From Oscheius dolichura (Eukaryota; Nematoda; Chromadorea; Rhabditida; Rhabditidae), in NCBI GenBank assembly GCA_932521035.1, contig OW051493.1:4154001-4218000 (forward strand): DNA of 64,000 bases, read 5' to 3'. The notes beneath the pieces were generated by a model. It ran no database searches and was not told the origin of the DNA. It saw only the letters and a list, made by a program, of their open reading frames with translations. Positions within the stretch are counted from its first letter, which is position 1. Every line of letters begins with the position of its first letter. Of the stretch, positions 1 through 11,519 are shown piece after piece. Position numbers and translations under genes: made by a program.

Positions 1-1152
1 ACAGCCAGGTAGACAACATGTTGTCCGTCTGCCGGGTAGTCGGCTCCGTTTTTTGGGTCTCACTGTTTCTTCGGCGCTTATCTGCCAGGCAGTCTTTTTC
101 AGTCCCCGTTTACAGCGAGTCCCTGTCCATAATTTGTCTTTTCCACCCCCGGGATACGGTAGAGTGTTGCTAGAGACAGCCGAATCAGGCGATTAGTCCT
201 GCCCTCCGTCTCGAAGAAGTTAGCCTTTTTCCTGTGGGTCTATTGCCCATTCCGGCAACCATTCTCTGCCCTTGTGTCAATAGAGTTCCCTTTTTTGACT
301 CGACGTCACCCAGTCTGTCTGCCGGTATCCACATCCTTCCTCTCGGCCGATGGCCACCTTCCCCGTGTCGCTTACCATAATCGATGAGGACGCCGTGAAT
401 CAGAGACCTCACAGCATATTCCGTCTTTTTATTTCTAATTACGGCCACCTGGGAAGGAAATCGGATTCCTTGGAAAAAGAAGGGGAAACGGATTAGTCGG
501 GCCTCCCTTGACACGCTTTTTACATATGTTCTCTTCGTGATTTTATTAACTTATCGGTGTGACGGGAGAGGGTAGAGATCACTCCTCGAGAACTATGGGA
601 ACTCTACAACGAAGACTAGGGATATTGTAGGTAATATCTTATAATGTATATATCCAATGGAGTAGGAGCATAGTCACTGCTACAGTAGTTGGTTGAGAGC
701 AGGTTCGTCTCTGTGAATAGATCCAGTCGTTTTTTCTCCTCTCCATTCAAAGCGTCTTCTGAATAAGTAGAAATGAGCCTATCTTCGTCATCCTCTCCTC
801 CTCGCCGTTGTATAGTCAGTTGATGGCTCGTCCTCCGCTCTTTGGTGCTCCCCAACCCGGCCACTTCCCTATCATCTTCTTCCCGTTTGAAAACGTAAAG
901 GGTTGCACTGGGTACACTTAGTTGTCCCCTTGCTCTCTCGTGGCAACTCTGCGTGTTTTGTGTCTTTCCCTTTGCTTTTTTTCTAGCCTGAACTCTGCCC
1001 TCTCAGGCGGTCCCGCCCCGATCTCCCCATCTCGCTCTCTTCAGCGGCCCAGGCGTTTTTTCTATCACAAAATGGGCGGGCTTGCCCCGCCTCCTCCCAT
1101 AGGCTCGATGTTGCGAGAAGCGAGTCCTTTACGCTCTGAGACGACCGGCAGC
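1..1152. other. Upstream region without a supported gene
   Basis: I see no convincing exon here. Open frames on both strands are short and lack family motifs or a consistent splice pattern. Around 1072-1090 there is an imperfect GC-rich inverted repeat (GGGCGGG...CCCCGCC) which could be promoter DNA of the DM-domain gene downstream, but this is only a guess. Confidence 0.4.
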
Positions 1153-3758
1153 ATGAGCTCCACCGAAGGTAAGCGATTTGGCACCGTAGTCCCTCCAGAC
1201 GCAGACTGTCTCCCGCCCGAAAACTGCAAATAATCGGCTCTTCTCTAATCAACAGCCGGCTACTTTTTGGATCCTCAAATAAGTTAGGCACAGAGCAACA
1301 AACTTCTCCTCGAAGGGGATACAGTATCCTCTGTTTGTGCTCTCCCGACGGACACCTTGTTTAGCCCCTCAGAAAGAGTAAACCCCGCTCTTTTGCTCTT
1401 TCGAATGTTGCGAAGATCGGACTCGCTCAGTTGTCTCCCACCGCCGAGTATTCTACCGGGGACTTTCTAGTCGTTTTTTTCCCGAGATCTACCGTACCCC
1501 GGCTGTGCCATAAAGTGCTCGTTTATAGCCTGACCGAGCATATTCCCCACTTCCCACCGAGCGTGGTCTTTCCCAAAAATTAAGCGAGAGACTTTCCCAA
1601 GGACTTTCGTCTGCGCTGCCTGACCCGCCAGTTTCTCCCGTTGTCTTCGTGTTTTTTCTCCCAATTAGATAAAGCTCGTCAGATACGAACCCCCAGATAC
1701 GTAGCCCCCTCTCTGCCCATTCCTGGCAGTTTTGTCCGCGAAAAAGAGGGATAATCGAAGGACGACAGGGCCGACAAAAAGGCCCGGATGGTCGGTCAGC
1801 TGTTGCTGTGGCGCAGCGTTTCTGTCCTCCCGGGGCCCCCTGACCCCGGCTGCCCCCCTGATTGATACCGTGTCCGGCCACTCTCGAACTGGCTATCAGC
1901 CCTTTTTTGTCGTCTTGATCAGCGCAGCCCACTTTCCAAAGCAAAGAGATATTGCCACTATTTGTTACTGCAGAGGGGGATGTTGCCCTGAGAGCCGTCT
2001 GCCGCCTTCGCCCTCTGCCGCAGCTCTTTTTTCATCTAATGAGAGAGGGGGAGAGAGAGTTGCGCCAGAATTTATGGTCCCGCCGCGAACTTCTCTCCGC
2101 CCGATTAATCACTTTGTCGACTACTGTATCTTTATTGCGACTCTATCTTTGAAAAAAGGCCTGCCGAGCCGGCCAGTTTAAACCGGTCAACCAATGTTAC
2201 AGCTCCCAGTAAAAGGGGGGATTTTTTACTCATAAAAAGGGAGCAGGTTGATATTTGTGGCAGAGGGGGATAGAACATTCCTCCCAGTCATTTTTATTCG
2301 GCCGGATAAAGCCAGTTATCCATCTGAGACAATCCGCCTTCGAAAAGGCAACAGGCACCGTGGGGGTACTTTTTTGTGTCTTTTCAGTTCATCGATTATC
2401 CCCGTCTATCTGGTGTGAGAATCTCCCCAGTTTCCTTTCCCCATATCGCCCAGAGGTCATCGCAAACAACGACGAGGTACTTTCCAGAGATGCTCGACAT
2501 CGTCGACGTGATCGCCGTGTCGCCGGCTCCGCCACTCCTCCTGCCGGCTATGACCACCGCCGATAAGCAGTACTACTGCCAGCGCTGCCTCAACCACGGC
2601 GAACAGCATCCCCGCAAGGGACACAAGCCCTACTGCAAGTGAGCATCTCCCCCCTTTATCCTCCTCACCCTCCCATGTCTCCAGGAATGCCGCCTGCAAT
2701 TGCAACAACTGCAGCATGGTCGAGACCCGTAGACAGCTCAACAACAAACTCAAAACTGTAGGTCGCCGGGGTGGACATCTTCATCTGCTCTCGGTTTCAG
2801 CCAAAAGCCGGACGAGTCGAGAAGCGGGCTGCGGGAACGAAAGGCCGGAATCCGAACTGTGCCCGTTGCAGTGTGAGTCCTCCCCTTGGATCTCCTCTTC
2901 TAATCCAATGATTTCAGGCTCACGGGATCGTAACTGCCCTGAGAGGACACAAGAAGAACCTCTGCCAATTCTTCCTGTGCGAGTGTGAGAAGGTGAGCCA
3001 TCCTCCCCCTACAAAAGCAATAGACCAGCTACTTTTTTGAAAGATGGCCTTAAGGCCCCCCTCAGCCTACTGTAACGCTCGTAAAACGCGACATAGACGT
3101 TGCGTTTGACGACGCCCCTCAATGCATTATACTGTACGCAAAAAACGGCTGAAACGAGCGTCCCGAAGCGCACAGCTGACGGCCAAGGGGCCAATTGCTT
3201 TGTCATCGGGATGTAGTTACTCTTTTCCGGCCAATTTATTTCTCTCTGTTGCCTACCGTAATCACGGGCCGACACATTCGGGGAATTCGTCGTCATACTA
3301 TGATATAATTCGGGAGGCAATCGAGGATATTCCAGTGTAAACTAGTGTGCCACCGGAGGGACATCATGGCCCGGCAGATCAAGCTGCGCCGCAACCAGCA
3401 GAGGGCCCGGCTGATGGGCGAAGGCCGCTGCTCCATCGACAGTACCGGCGACAGTTCCAGCGGTTCGTCTCTCGTCTGCCTATAATTAACTAAGGACTGT
3501 TCAGAGTCGGGAGGCAGTCCATCGCCGATGCCGGTCTCTCCGCCACTTCCCCTGGCCCAGCCGATGCCGATGAGACCTCTGCCTATGCCGATCATGCCCC
3601 GTCTGCCGCCGATGCCCCGTCTTCCCCCGATGCCGTACCTCGCGTCGCCGATGTTCTTCCAGACGCTACAGCAGGTCAACAACTTGATGCAGACCAACCC
3701 GGTGCTCGTCGACATGTGCGTCAACCTGATCCACCACCACCGCTTAAACCAGAATTAG
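1153..3758 (+). CDS. Tandem DM-domain transcription factor (MAB-3/DMD-3-like)
   Basis: Predicted sex- or cell-fate-regulating DNA-binding protein of the DMRT family. The core is 2490-2638, 2685-2757, 2801-2872, 2918-2992, from 3336, and a last exon ending 3758. The first DM zinc module reads CQRCLNHGE..RKGHKPYC then, after a 46-nt intron, CNCNNCSMVETRRQLN. The second reads CARCSAHG..RGHKKNLC..CECEK, then after a longer 343-nt intron CKLVCHRRDIMARQIKLRR. All joins keep frame. The C-terminal tail is rich in Pro and Met and ends HHHRLNQN. Two DM domains in one protein is a nematode trait (MAB-3 and DMD-3 of C. elegans); I cannot tell which orthologue this is. A distal exon MSSTE at 1153-1168, with a strong GTAAGC donor, joins in phase to the acceptor at 2487, but the start at 2490 is also possible. 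Confidence 0.85.
2231..2239 (+). promoter_or_regulatory. TATA-like element upstream of the DM exon
   Basis: The string CATAAAAAG lies about 250 bp upstream of the ATG at 2490 and inside the putative 1.3-kb first intron. It could mark a proximal promoter alternative to the distal MSSTE exon. Position and sequence are the only evidence. Confidence 0.3.
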
Positions 3759-4448
3759 GAGACCCTCCCCCTACATCCCCCACTTGTCATACTTGCCTCG
3801 ATAGCCGCAATCCCCGGCCTTTGGTAAGACGTCTAGGGAGGTCATATGAGACTGACGGCTCTCCGGCAATAGGTAACGGTCGCCAAAACTCACAAAAAAA
3901 AGAATAAAAAAGACTAAATTGCAATTGCCTCTGGTTAATTAATCACCTTTCCTCTTCGCTTCTTCTATTTTGCGTAATTAACGAGAGGCAATGGGAGAAG
4001 TCCGTCGGTTGCCCTTTTCCAAAGTATTTATCTGTTTTAGTAGTCTTTTGTTATTATTTACTAACCCGTAGTTCTTTTCCAAAGACAGTCACTTCCCGAT
4101 TCAATCGACAACTCTAACCATCTGACTGTCTCTTTTCTGTTGTTCTAATCCGAGTGTTTCCTTTGAACGGGATCTAATCCCGTTTCCCCCCTTCGGGTGG
4201 GATTCAAAATCCCTTTTCTTTGCTGGGATTCTCCTTTTTCTCTTTGACGCACCTCCTCGTCACTAAATTGTTGTTCCACTGTACATGTAGTTACGGTTCT
4301 TCTCCGGTTGACAGCTTCGATGATTCTCCTGTGGCATGGCTAATTATGCTGGCATAAATATTTGGTAAAAATCATTGTTCATTTCTTTAACATTTTCAAC
4401 AAAGAACAACAAAAACAATAAAAATGTGTGTTGATTTGACAGATTCTT
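3759..4448. other. Convergent intergenic region
   Basis: This is the AT-rich spacer between the tails of the DM gene (+) and PNO1 (-). An AATAAA poly(A) signal for the DM gene is at 3903-3908. A small GGGAT/ATCCC-rich stretch with short inverted repeats lies at about 4168-4230. No coding exon is visible. Confidence 0.6.
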
Positions 4449-5786
4449 TCAGAGGCGTTCATTAAGACGACTGGCGACATTTCGTAGATTACCGTAGACT
4501 TTTGATGGCGGTGAACCTAAAAGTTGGTAAAACTGTAAAACAAAAGTGTGATCTACCGAGAATAAGACTACAGATGGCATTCCGTGCCAATTTCAAGTTA
4601 TTGAATGCACCTAGAAGGTGGATTTTTGTATCGGCTAGCACTAAAAGAAGATAATTATTATTGTTAAACGGCCTGAAAAAAAAATATGTTACAACAACTT
4701 ACCAATCCTAGTTTTTGTTACATTCTCAATTACCAATTTAGTACGACCATCTTTTCCAGCAATACGGCCAATGGCCCTGCTCAGGTGATCTCCTTTGAGA
4801 GAAGCTTTTACATCAGCAATTTCAAATGTTTCCAAGAAAAGATGATCCAGTCGAATAAGAGCAAGAGCATCATTCACGTCGAATCCGAGAATAAAAGCGC
4901 GGACAAAGTCTGCCGCCTTCTGAAGGTCTGTTGTGTCTTCTTTATCCTGGGGATTCCTGATCTCAACCACTCTTGTTTTCATGTTGAAGCTAAACTGTAT
5001 GCCATATCGGTGGGCTAAAAAGCACGTACCGGATTTGTAATCCTAAATTTTTAACGACAGGAGTAAAAATGTTGACCCAGTTTTCTTTAAGAGGTGCATA
5101 ACGATGTTTTGGAACGGGAACCTGGATAGATTATGTTCTACAAAATAAACGCAGCTCACTTTGCGCATCTCTCCTTTCTCTCCCTTTCTACGCTTTTGAT
5201 GTTCGGCAGAGCCACTCGCAGATTCTTTACCATCATCTTGCGTTTTGTCTTCCATTTCAACATCGCGCACGTTCTTCCGTTTTCTTTGGACCTGGAAGAG
5301 TTGTTATTAGGTGGTCTGCTCTTCGGTAAAATTAATCTTTATAGTTAACAGAAACCCGTGAGTAAAGTAACAGCACATTTCGAAATCGCAACTAATCAGA
5401 CCTACGGTTGGGTGCAGTTTGTACACAGCAAACGATGTATGTGCCCATCTGAATTTCTCTGCGCTCTCGTCTACCGCCACACTGCCTACTCTAACAGCTA
5501 CTTTTTGCAGAGCCCATAAAAGTCGGAGGCATCAAAGGAAGGCGCTCATTTCAAAAAACCAGTCAAGATTTATGCAACACCGAGGAGGGTCCAAATCGAC
5601 TGCCTGTTTTCCACAATATAATCAAATTAATCAAGAGGACTGCGAATTTAGTGAAAACCCTACTGATTTGAATTCGTCGTCTTTGGCTGGGGTGTTTTGC
5701 TCAATCAAAGATGGTAATGCGGCCGGAAGAGTTTCTATAAGCTCCGGCATATCATCCATTTCCTCCATTGGTAGATCGTCAGCCAT
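4449..5786 (-). CDS. PNO1/Dim2, KH-domain 40S ribosome assembly factor
   Basis: Partner of NOB1, an RNA-binding protein of late small-subunit maturation, nucleolar and cytosolic. The protein starts [15 protein letters not shown] at 5786 and has an acidic and basic low-complexity N-terminus. The conserved body follows: [55 protein letters not shown], then the KH core [18 protein letters not shown], then [20 protein letters not shown] and [18 protein letters not shown] at the end. Joins in the conserved body are in phase across short introns; the N-terminal joins are less certain. The bases just before the ATG end TTTTTAG, a likely trans-splice acceptor. It lies 148 bp downstream of the UTP13 stop on the same strand, an operon-like spacing, and both genes act in small-subunit biogenesis. 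Confidence 0.9.
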
Positions 5787-5934
5787 CTAAAAACGAACTT
5801 ATGTACAAACATTACAGGCAATAAAAAGATATTAGGTTAACAACCAGAATTCAGAAAGAAAGACCAATTGGTATACTATTTAATAACAATAACAACAAGA
5901 GATAACAAATTAAAACAATAACAACGTATAATTT

Positions 5935-8900
5935 TCAGTTCAACCGCATCTGGCTGTAACTGAAATTAAGTAGGGAAACATCTTGCCGAGCTTTAGTTAG
6001 GCGTTCAAAGTGTCTGAAAGATAATAACGTGAACATCTTATATACCTTCTTGATTGCAAAATTAAGCAATTTATCAAACCTTTTAGAGTATGGCAGCATT
6101 CCTTGAACTATATTAGTGATGTTTGGTAGTTTCAGGAGTTCAGTGGGATGGTGTAGATTTAAAATGCTGTACATGACAAGCTGACTAGCCTAAAAGAACT
6201 TGTAAGGGAAAATAAACTAAATAAACCTGGGATGTTCTTGAATTGGTATTCCAGGTTGTAGTAAAGTCAAGTAATGTTTGAATTTTTGTATTGTCCAATT
6301 TGGCTAATGCAGAGGTAAGCTGATCAATATCAATTAATTTGTCAATAACCTGAACTGTAATTTGGCAAATTTCCGTAGTCTCACCTTTAAGCAGCAGTGT
6401 GGCCTTACAAGACTTAGGCCATACTCCAAAGCCTCTTGATATCTCTCCTGATCCAATAAATTTGATAGCGTCTTAAAAATAACTTCGGTGAATTATATTA
6501 AAAAACCTGTTCTTCTTCTAATTTCTGTCTTCTTTTCTTTTCTTCATCTGCTCGCTTTTCTTCTGTAATATCTTTCCAAATCATAACTGTTCCGTCACTT
6601 CCTGCCGTTATATATTCTGATTCATCCACTTTTGCACAAATACACCACACCTAAAAATTTAATTATGGTCAAACTTAGAAACCCGTCTACCTTGTCTGAG
6701 TGTGCCTCAATTGTTTTCTCAGTTTCCCCACTACTTAACGTCCAAATCTTTATTATTCCGGCGCTATCTGCTGACAGTAACTGGGTTCCTCCATTTACAT
6801 ACAAAATCTGCAAAGCGTCAATAAGGTTTCAATCTTACTTACACTAAAAACAGCGCAGCTATGCTCACTAAAGGTTTGCAAACAATTTTTTTCTTGAATA
6901 TCCCAAATTTTTATGGTCATATCTCCGCTACAGGTTGCCACCACCTGAAAACTCAACATTGAATAATAGAAAGAAATTAAAAAAAGGTAAAAGGTGTATT
7001 ACTACTCTACCTGGGCATGAGGAGCAAACTTTACATCTGCGACACCTCTTCTATGGCCAGAAAGTGTTCCAGCTATTCCTAGTTGCATTTTTTTAGTATC
7101 AATAGACCACAACTTTGCTAATTTGTCCATTCTGTAAATATTTTTTTATAAAGATAACATATGACCCACCCGCCGGTAATGCAAATAGTATCAGACAAAG
7201 ATGCATCTAAGCAATTCACATCCTTGGCATGAGCAACAATAGTAGACGAGCATGAAACTTTTGGTCTGGATGATTCAAACATAATGAACAAATGTCAATC
7301 TTACGTATTTTCGAATTCCACTTTTTTAATTTTCATATCCATACTGTGTAATGGCCAGAGTTTCAATGTGGTATCTGTGGAAACAGAAAGCAGAAATCGC
7401 TGGTTATGTGAAAACCGCACGGCGTTAACTGAACTTGTATGACCAGTTGCACGGGCCAGTGGAGTTAAAGTGAAATTTTCGTCGTCAGAATGAACTGCAG
7501 TTTTAAAAAAAAATATATGAAAAAACAAGCGAATTACCTCCTAACTTCCATAATATTATAATATTGTCTTTTGAACTAGATGCTAATAAATTTTTATCCC
7601 ATTTAGCAGCTGCAACGCATAACACATTTTCACTGTGCCCTGAAAATTACAGCAAGGTACAGATGATCGCCTTAGAAAATACCTTGAATCAATTGACAAT
7701 CCCAACACTTTGTATCATATAACCGAACATCGTGGCTATTAGAGGCGATTGCAAGGTGTGTCTCTTCTTTTCCAAGAAGACAACAGGAATAAATCTGCCA
7801 AAATAATCAATAAAATGCTTAAATTACCTCATCTTGGAAGCCGACTATCTGCCTTGACAAGCTAAAATCTTTAAAATTGATTATAAAAATATTTTCTTCG
7901 GCTGATACAAGAAGAAGCTGATCACGAATAGGATTATACGAAATAGAATCGATTCGGCATCTAAAGATATATATGAAACTATTAATTGGTAAAATACTTG
8001 GTTATATGTTTATTCCTGGTGCTGTGAGCCGTCTCTACTAGCCATTCTTTTAAAATTCCATTTTCGCCAACTGTAACGATATTTCCATTGTGAGCAAGTG
8101 CAGCTCCTTCGATTGATTCGAAAACTGGGAGAGTCTAGAAAAAAGGTACTGCCAATGTTATTTTCTAACCTTTAATTTCTCTCTAGATTCAATATCCACA
8201 ATTGACAGTGTTTGATCTCTCGACAAAAAAACTGCTTTTCTCCCTTTGCTTGTTACAATAATCGATGTAATATTACTAAAGCATAAAAATCTGAGGTGAA
8301 TAAAAAAACTGCACCTAGTATGATTGCCCCAAGTGTGGGCTAGCTTTTTCAGCGCTCCTTTGTTTAAATCGAACAAGTTGGCCTATAATAAACGACTAAA
8401 GGAAATGAACCTGAACAAACTTTTCCTCCTATGTAGCCTGCCAGAAGACGATTATCGCGGATAAAACAGATTGTAGAAACTACATCATCGCCTTTTAATG
8501 TATGAGTGCAATGCTGCTGATTCATATCCCAAACCTTCATGAACAAAATGATATAACTATTAGTGCGTGTTAACCTTGATGCAATGATCGGCTGAGCCAG
8601 TTGCAAGAAGGGATCCATCCTGGTTAAATTTCATTGTAAGAATAGGTGCCGTATGACTACTTTTCCATGACCTAGCGACCGTTGAACTTGGATTATTCTC
8701 TGTTGGGAGGGTATATTCACGTACCTACAAACGCCCATGATAAGAAAGAAAAAAGGCGTACCATTTGATTATTATAAGCAATAACGAGGCGCATTCGAAG
8801 ATTGTCCAAACAAATAGACGTAATACTGACGCTCTCTTCAGCATCTCCAATTGTCGTACTAAAACAGAAATATAATTGTTTTAAAAAAACTCACGTAGAT

Positions 8901-9046
8901 AAGTTGTCATCCAGATTGATAACTTTCACTATATTTGTACATGTTGAGTAAAGATATTTTCCATTTGCGCTCCATTCTACCACTCCACCGGTGAAAAACG
9001 AGCCAATGGTACGTTTTACGGCTAATTCCTTAACAAGTCCCTTCAT
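5935..9046 (-). CDS. UTP13/TBL3, WD40 subunit of the SSU processome
   Basis: WD-repeat protein of the UTP-B complex acting on pre-rRNA in the nucleolus. The start MKGLVKELAVKRTIGSFFTG matches the family N-terminus. More than a dozen short exons carry successive WD repeats, for example SLLATGSADHCIKVWD, FLLSVSTDTTLKLWPL, VVATCSGDMTIKIWD, LLSADSAGIIKIWTL and YITAGSDGTVMIWKDI. A charged helix EEKRADEEKKRRQKLEEEQ follows. The Utp13 C-terminal helical domain comes last, with the sequences FTTTWNTNSRTSQ, GMLPYSKRF and RHFERLTKARQD. TTTCAG ends three bases before the ATG, again a likely trans-splice site. The gene heads the pair with PNO1. Confidence 0.92.
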
Positions 9047-9509
9047 AAACTGAAAGAATTCATTCTTGCATGAACAGCAAAGCGAAACAGTAAAAAATTA
9101 TGGTCAACTGTGAAGGTGAATTTGCAATATTTAGGATCGGCGCTGCAGCTGTTTAGACCTTTAACCGCATCAAAGGAATCAAGATGGCGCTTCTGCGCAA
9201 TCCATCCTTTCTGCCATATTTCCGTTTCGTTTTTCACACCCATTGTGCAATGATAACATAAAAGAAAACTTCTAATGTGACATAGATTGATTTCAAGAAA
9301 AAGAAGTAACAAAAGAGAGAGAGAAACAAAACCAAGAATGGAATTTTTGTAACTTCCAAAAACTTTCGCTTGAAGTTTACAGTGAAACTGTCGTCGGTGT
9401 TTATCCAGATTTATCTTACCACGAATATCATTGGAGCCAAATCCGAGCCTAATAACAACCATATGTATTCCTGTAATTTTCAGCTGAAATGATAGTCTAT
9501 TGAAGTGGT
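9047..9509. other. Divergent spacer between UTP13 and the glycosyltransferase
   Basis: Putative shared upstream region of 463 bp. The minus strand holds an open frame of 139 codons (9043-9462) overlapping the UTP13 leader. It has a hydrophobic middle but matches no family I know, and its end is the UTP13 acceptor region. I treat it as leader or outron sequence rather than a gene. Confidence 0.4.
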
Positions 9510-11153
9510 ATGAACTCGTTTCTTCATAAACGGGTGTTGAGGATATTAACCCCGAAGAGAGTGGCCTTTCTTGTCATATTCACAAGTCTTGTCTATGTCA
9601 CTCTCTTCCGAAGCACATCTACATATTTGTAAGTATTTTACTGTATTTGTTTTTTTCTAAAGCGGAAGTGCAATCGGCTGCTTTGGTTATAGGAATGCAT
9701 CTGAATCTCAGTACGCACCAAATAAAGAAAGGAATGAAATTACTCAGGATAAACGGAGAAAAGAACACGTTGAGCACAGGGTTCCATTGGATAAGTGAGT
9801 TTCTTTCCCTGTGCAACAAAAAGGAACTTCAGGATAGAACTAACAGAGCAAGAAGCGGATAATTTAGTGGAGCAGGTCCTCAACTCGGATCAGAAACAAA
9901 CTGTGATAGAACAAGTGAAAAAACGGTAGGACAACTGCTCGTGGATAGACAAAAAAACCATTCCAGACCATTCAAAGTTGACAACGAAGGGATTTGCCCC
10001 GAAATTGAAGACATTCCCGATTTGATTGCAAGTTCTTTTTCCCCCCGTTTTTATCATAAAATTTCTCCAGGGTCCACTTCCCCAAGCTCTCCTACTTATC
10101 CAAAATCTGAAAGAGCAAGAAATTTCATCCATCCACTCTGAACTGGAACCCGGGGGACAGTGGGCGCCGCAGGATTGCAAGGTACCACTTTCCCTTTATT
10201 TTTATCGAGGTAAATTCCAGGCCCGGTATAAAATAGCGGTGATAATTCCGTATCGTGATCGTCAATCCCACCTGACCCGGCTGCTGGCCTTCCTAATCCC
10301 AATATTGAAGCGGCAGAGGCTCGATTTCCGATTCATTGTCACAGAACAGGTTGGTGGCCGCCCCGGGAAGGATAAGAACTCTGTTTCAGTACGGGAGTGA
10401 CTTGTTCAACAAAGGGAGGATCATGAATGCCGCCTTCCAGTATGCCGAGACCCTCGGGGTCGACTGTGTCATATTCCACGATGTCGATATGTTCCCACAG
10501 GTTCCGTCCGGTTTGACCTCTCTTTGAACTCGCCATTTAGGACGACCGGACGCCGTATGCCTGCCCCCCGCAGCCACGGCATTTGGGGGCCTTCGTCAGT
10601 AATCTCGGCTACCAGTAGGTGTCTCCCTGTATTTTTTGAATCCTCTTTAAACAGGTTGTGGTACAAAGAGATCGTGGGAGGAGTCCTGGCCGTGTCCATT
10701 ACCGACTACAAGACGATCAACGGCTATTCGAACCTCTATTGGGCGTGGGGAGGAGAGGACGACGACATGGGTACTTATCCTTCCAGCTGTGTACACTCTC
10801 CCCTTTTAGGGAAACGCATTCTCTCGTTAAATTATACGATAGAGAGGCCGGATCCCGACGTGGCCAGGTACTCCATGTTGAAGCACGTCAAACGGCAGAG
10901 GACGGCCCCTAAATTGATGTAGGCCGGGGGGTCCTTTGGTTTAATCTTGATTTTCCAGCTATCAGCTGTTGGGTAACTCGGAGCAGAGGATATCCACCGA
11001 CGGGCTGAACCAGACCTCGTGGACAGTGAGAAAAGTGAGTTTATAGGGAAGACATGGGGAAGACAGCGACCTCAGGCAATCATCCGCCCCCTCTACTACC
11101 ACCTGTATGTGGACGTCGGCCAGGTGCCCGACGAGTGGCGAGCCAAGGCCTAG
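9510..11153 (+). CDS. Beta-1,4-N-acetylgalactosaminyl/galactosyltransferase (BRE-4-like)
   Basis: Golgi type II enzyme that adds a beta-1,4 sugar to GlcNAc, building LacdiNAc or LacNAc on glycolipids and N-glycans. A cytosolic start MNSFLHKRVLRILTPKR precedes the anchor VAFLVIFTSLVYVTLF. The catalytic domain has the family landmarks in order: CPEIEDIPDLI then GPLPQ, VAIIPYRDR-type AVIIPYRDRQSHLTRLL, LFNKGRIMNAAFQYA, CVIFHDVDMFPQ (DVD metal motif), PRHLGAFVSN, YKEIVGGVLAVS and YWAWGGEDDDMG, then YSMLKHVKR. The residue before VGGV is Ile; this position decides donor choice in the family, Tyr giving galactose and Ile/Leu giving GalNAc, so a GalNAc transferase is likelier. One intron needs a GC donor (10028) to keep frame. 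The bases GTAATTTTCAG precede the start by 28 nt. Confidence 0.9.
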
Positions 11154-11519
11154 TCCATCCTGCCCCTGCCCTCTTGCCCAAATGTCTCCCTGTGACCCTA
11201 GTGCAGGTATCCCCCAATGACTGTCTCCCTTCGATAGCTTTACATGTCCGGATCCATATCCCCCCGACACCAAACACCTCCGTCTTGTGATATCCTGGGT
11301 TGTACCTGGTAGTCTCCTCTAGTGCTAGTCTCTCGTCTCTGTATTTATCTCCCTGGGTTCAAAACGCCTTTCCCGCCTCAGAACGGAATCCTCATTGCCA
11401 AACGTTAAGTCAGCATAATAAAGTCATTCGCTTTATCTCTTGTCTCCTCTGGCCCAGATGGGAATTGACCCTGAAATGTCGGACACCCGATGCCCTGGAT
11501 GTAACACAAGTTCAGGCGG
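11154..11519 (+). other. Spacer before the F-box gene
   Basis: No coding exon is clear. A short frame starting near 11182 (MSPCDPSAG) ends at a plausible donor and could be an untranslated or first exon of the F-box gene, but nothing confirms it. Confidence 0.35.

Noticed and set aside
3009-3320. Minus-strand frame of 103 codons in the DM gene intron
   Set aside because: No start context, motif or splice pattern. Probably chance, though I considered a nested gene because two others exist in the window.
5419-5790. Plus-strand frame of 123 codons
   Set aside because: It lies opposite the PNO1 5' exons and has no motif; the PNO1 start codon and acceptor are on the other strand.
9043-9462. Minus-strand frame of 139 codons upstream of UTP13
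   Set aside because: It overlaps the UTP13 leader and trans-splice acceptor, has no family match, and is AT-rich by chance open.
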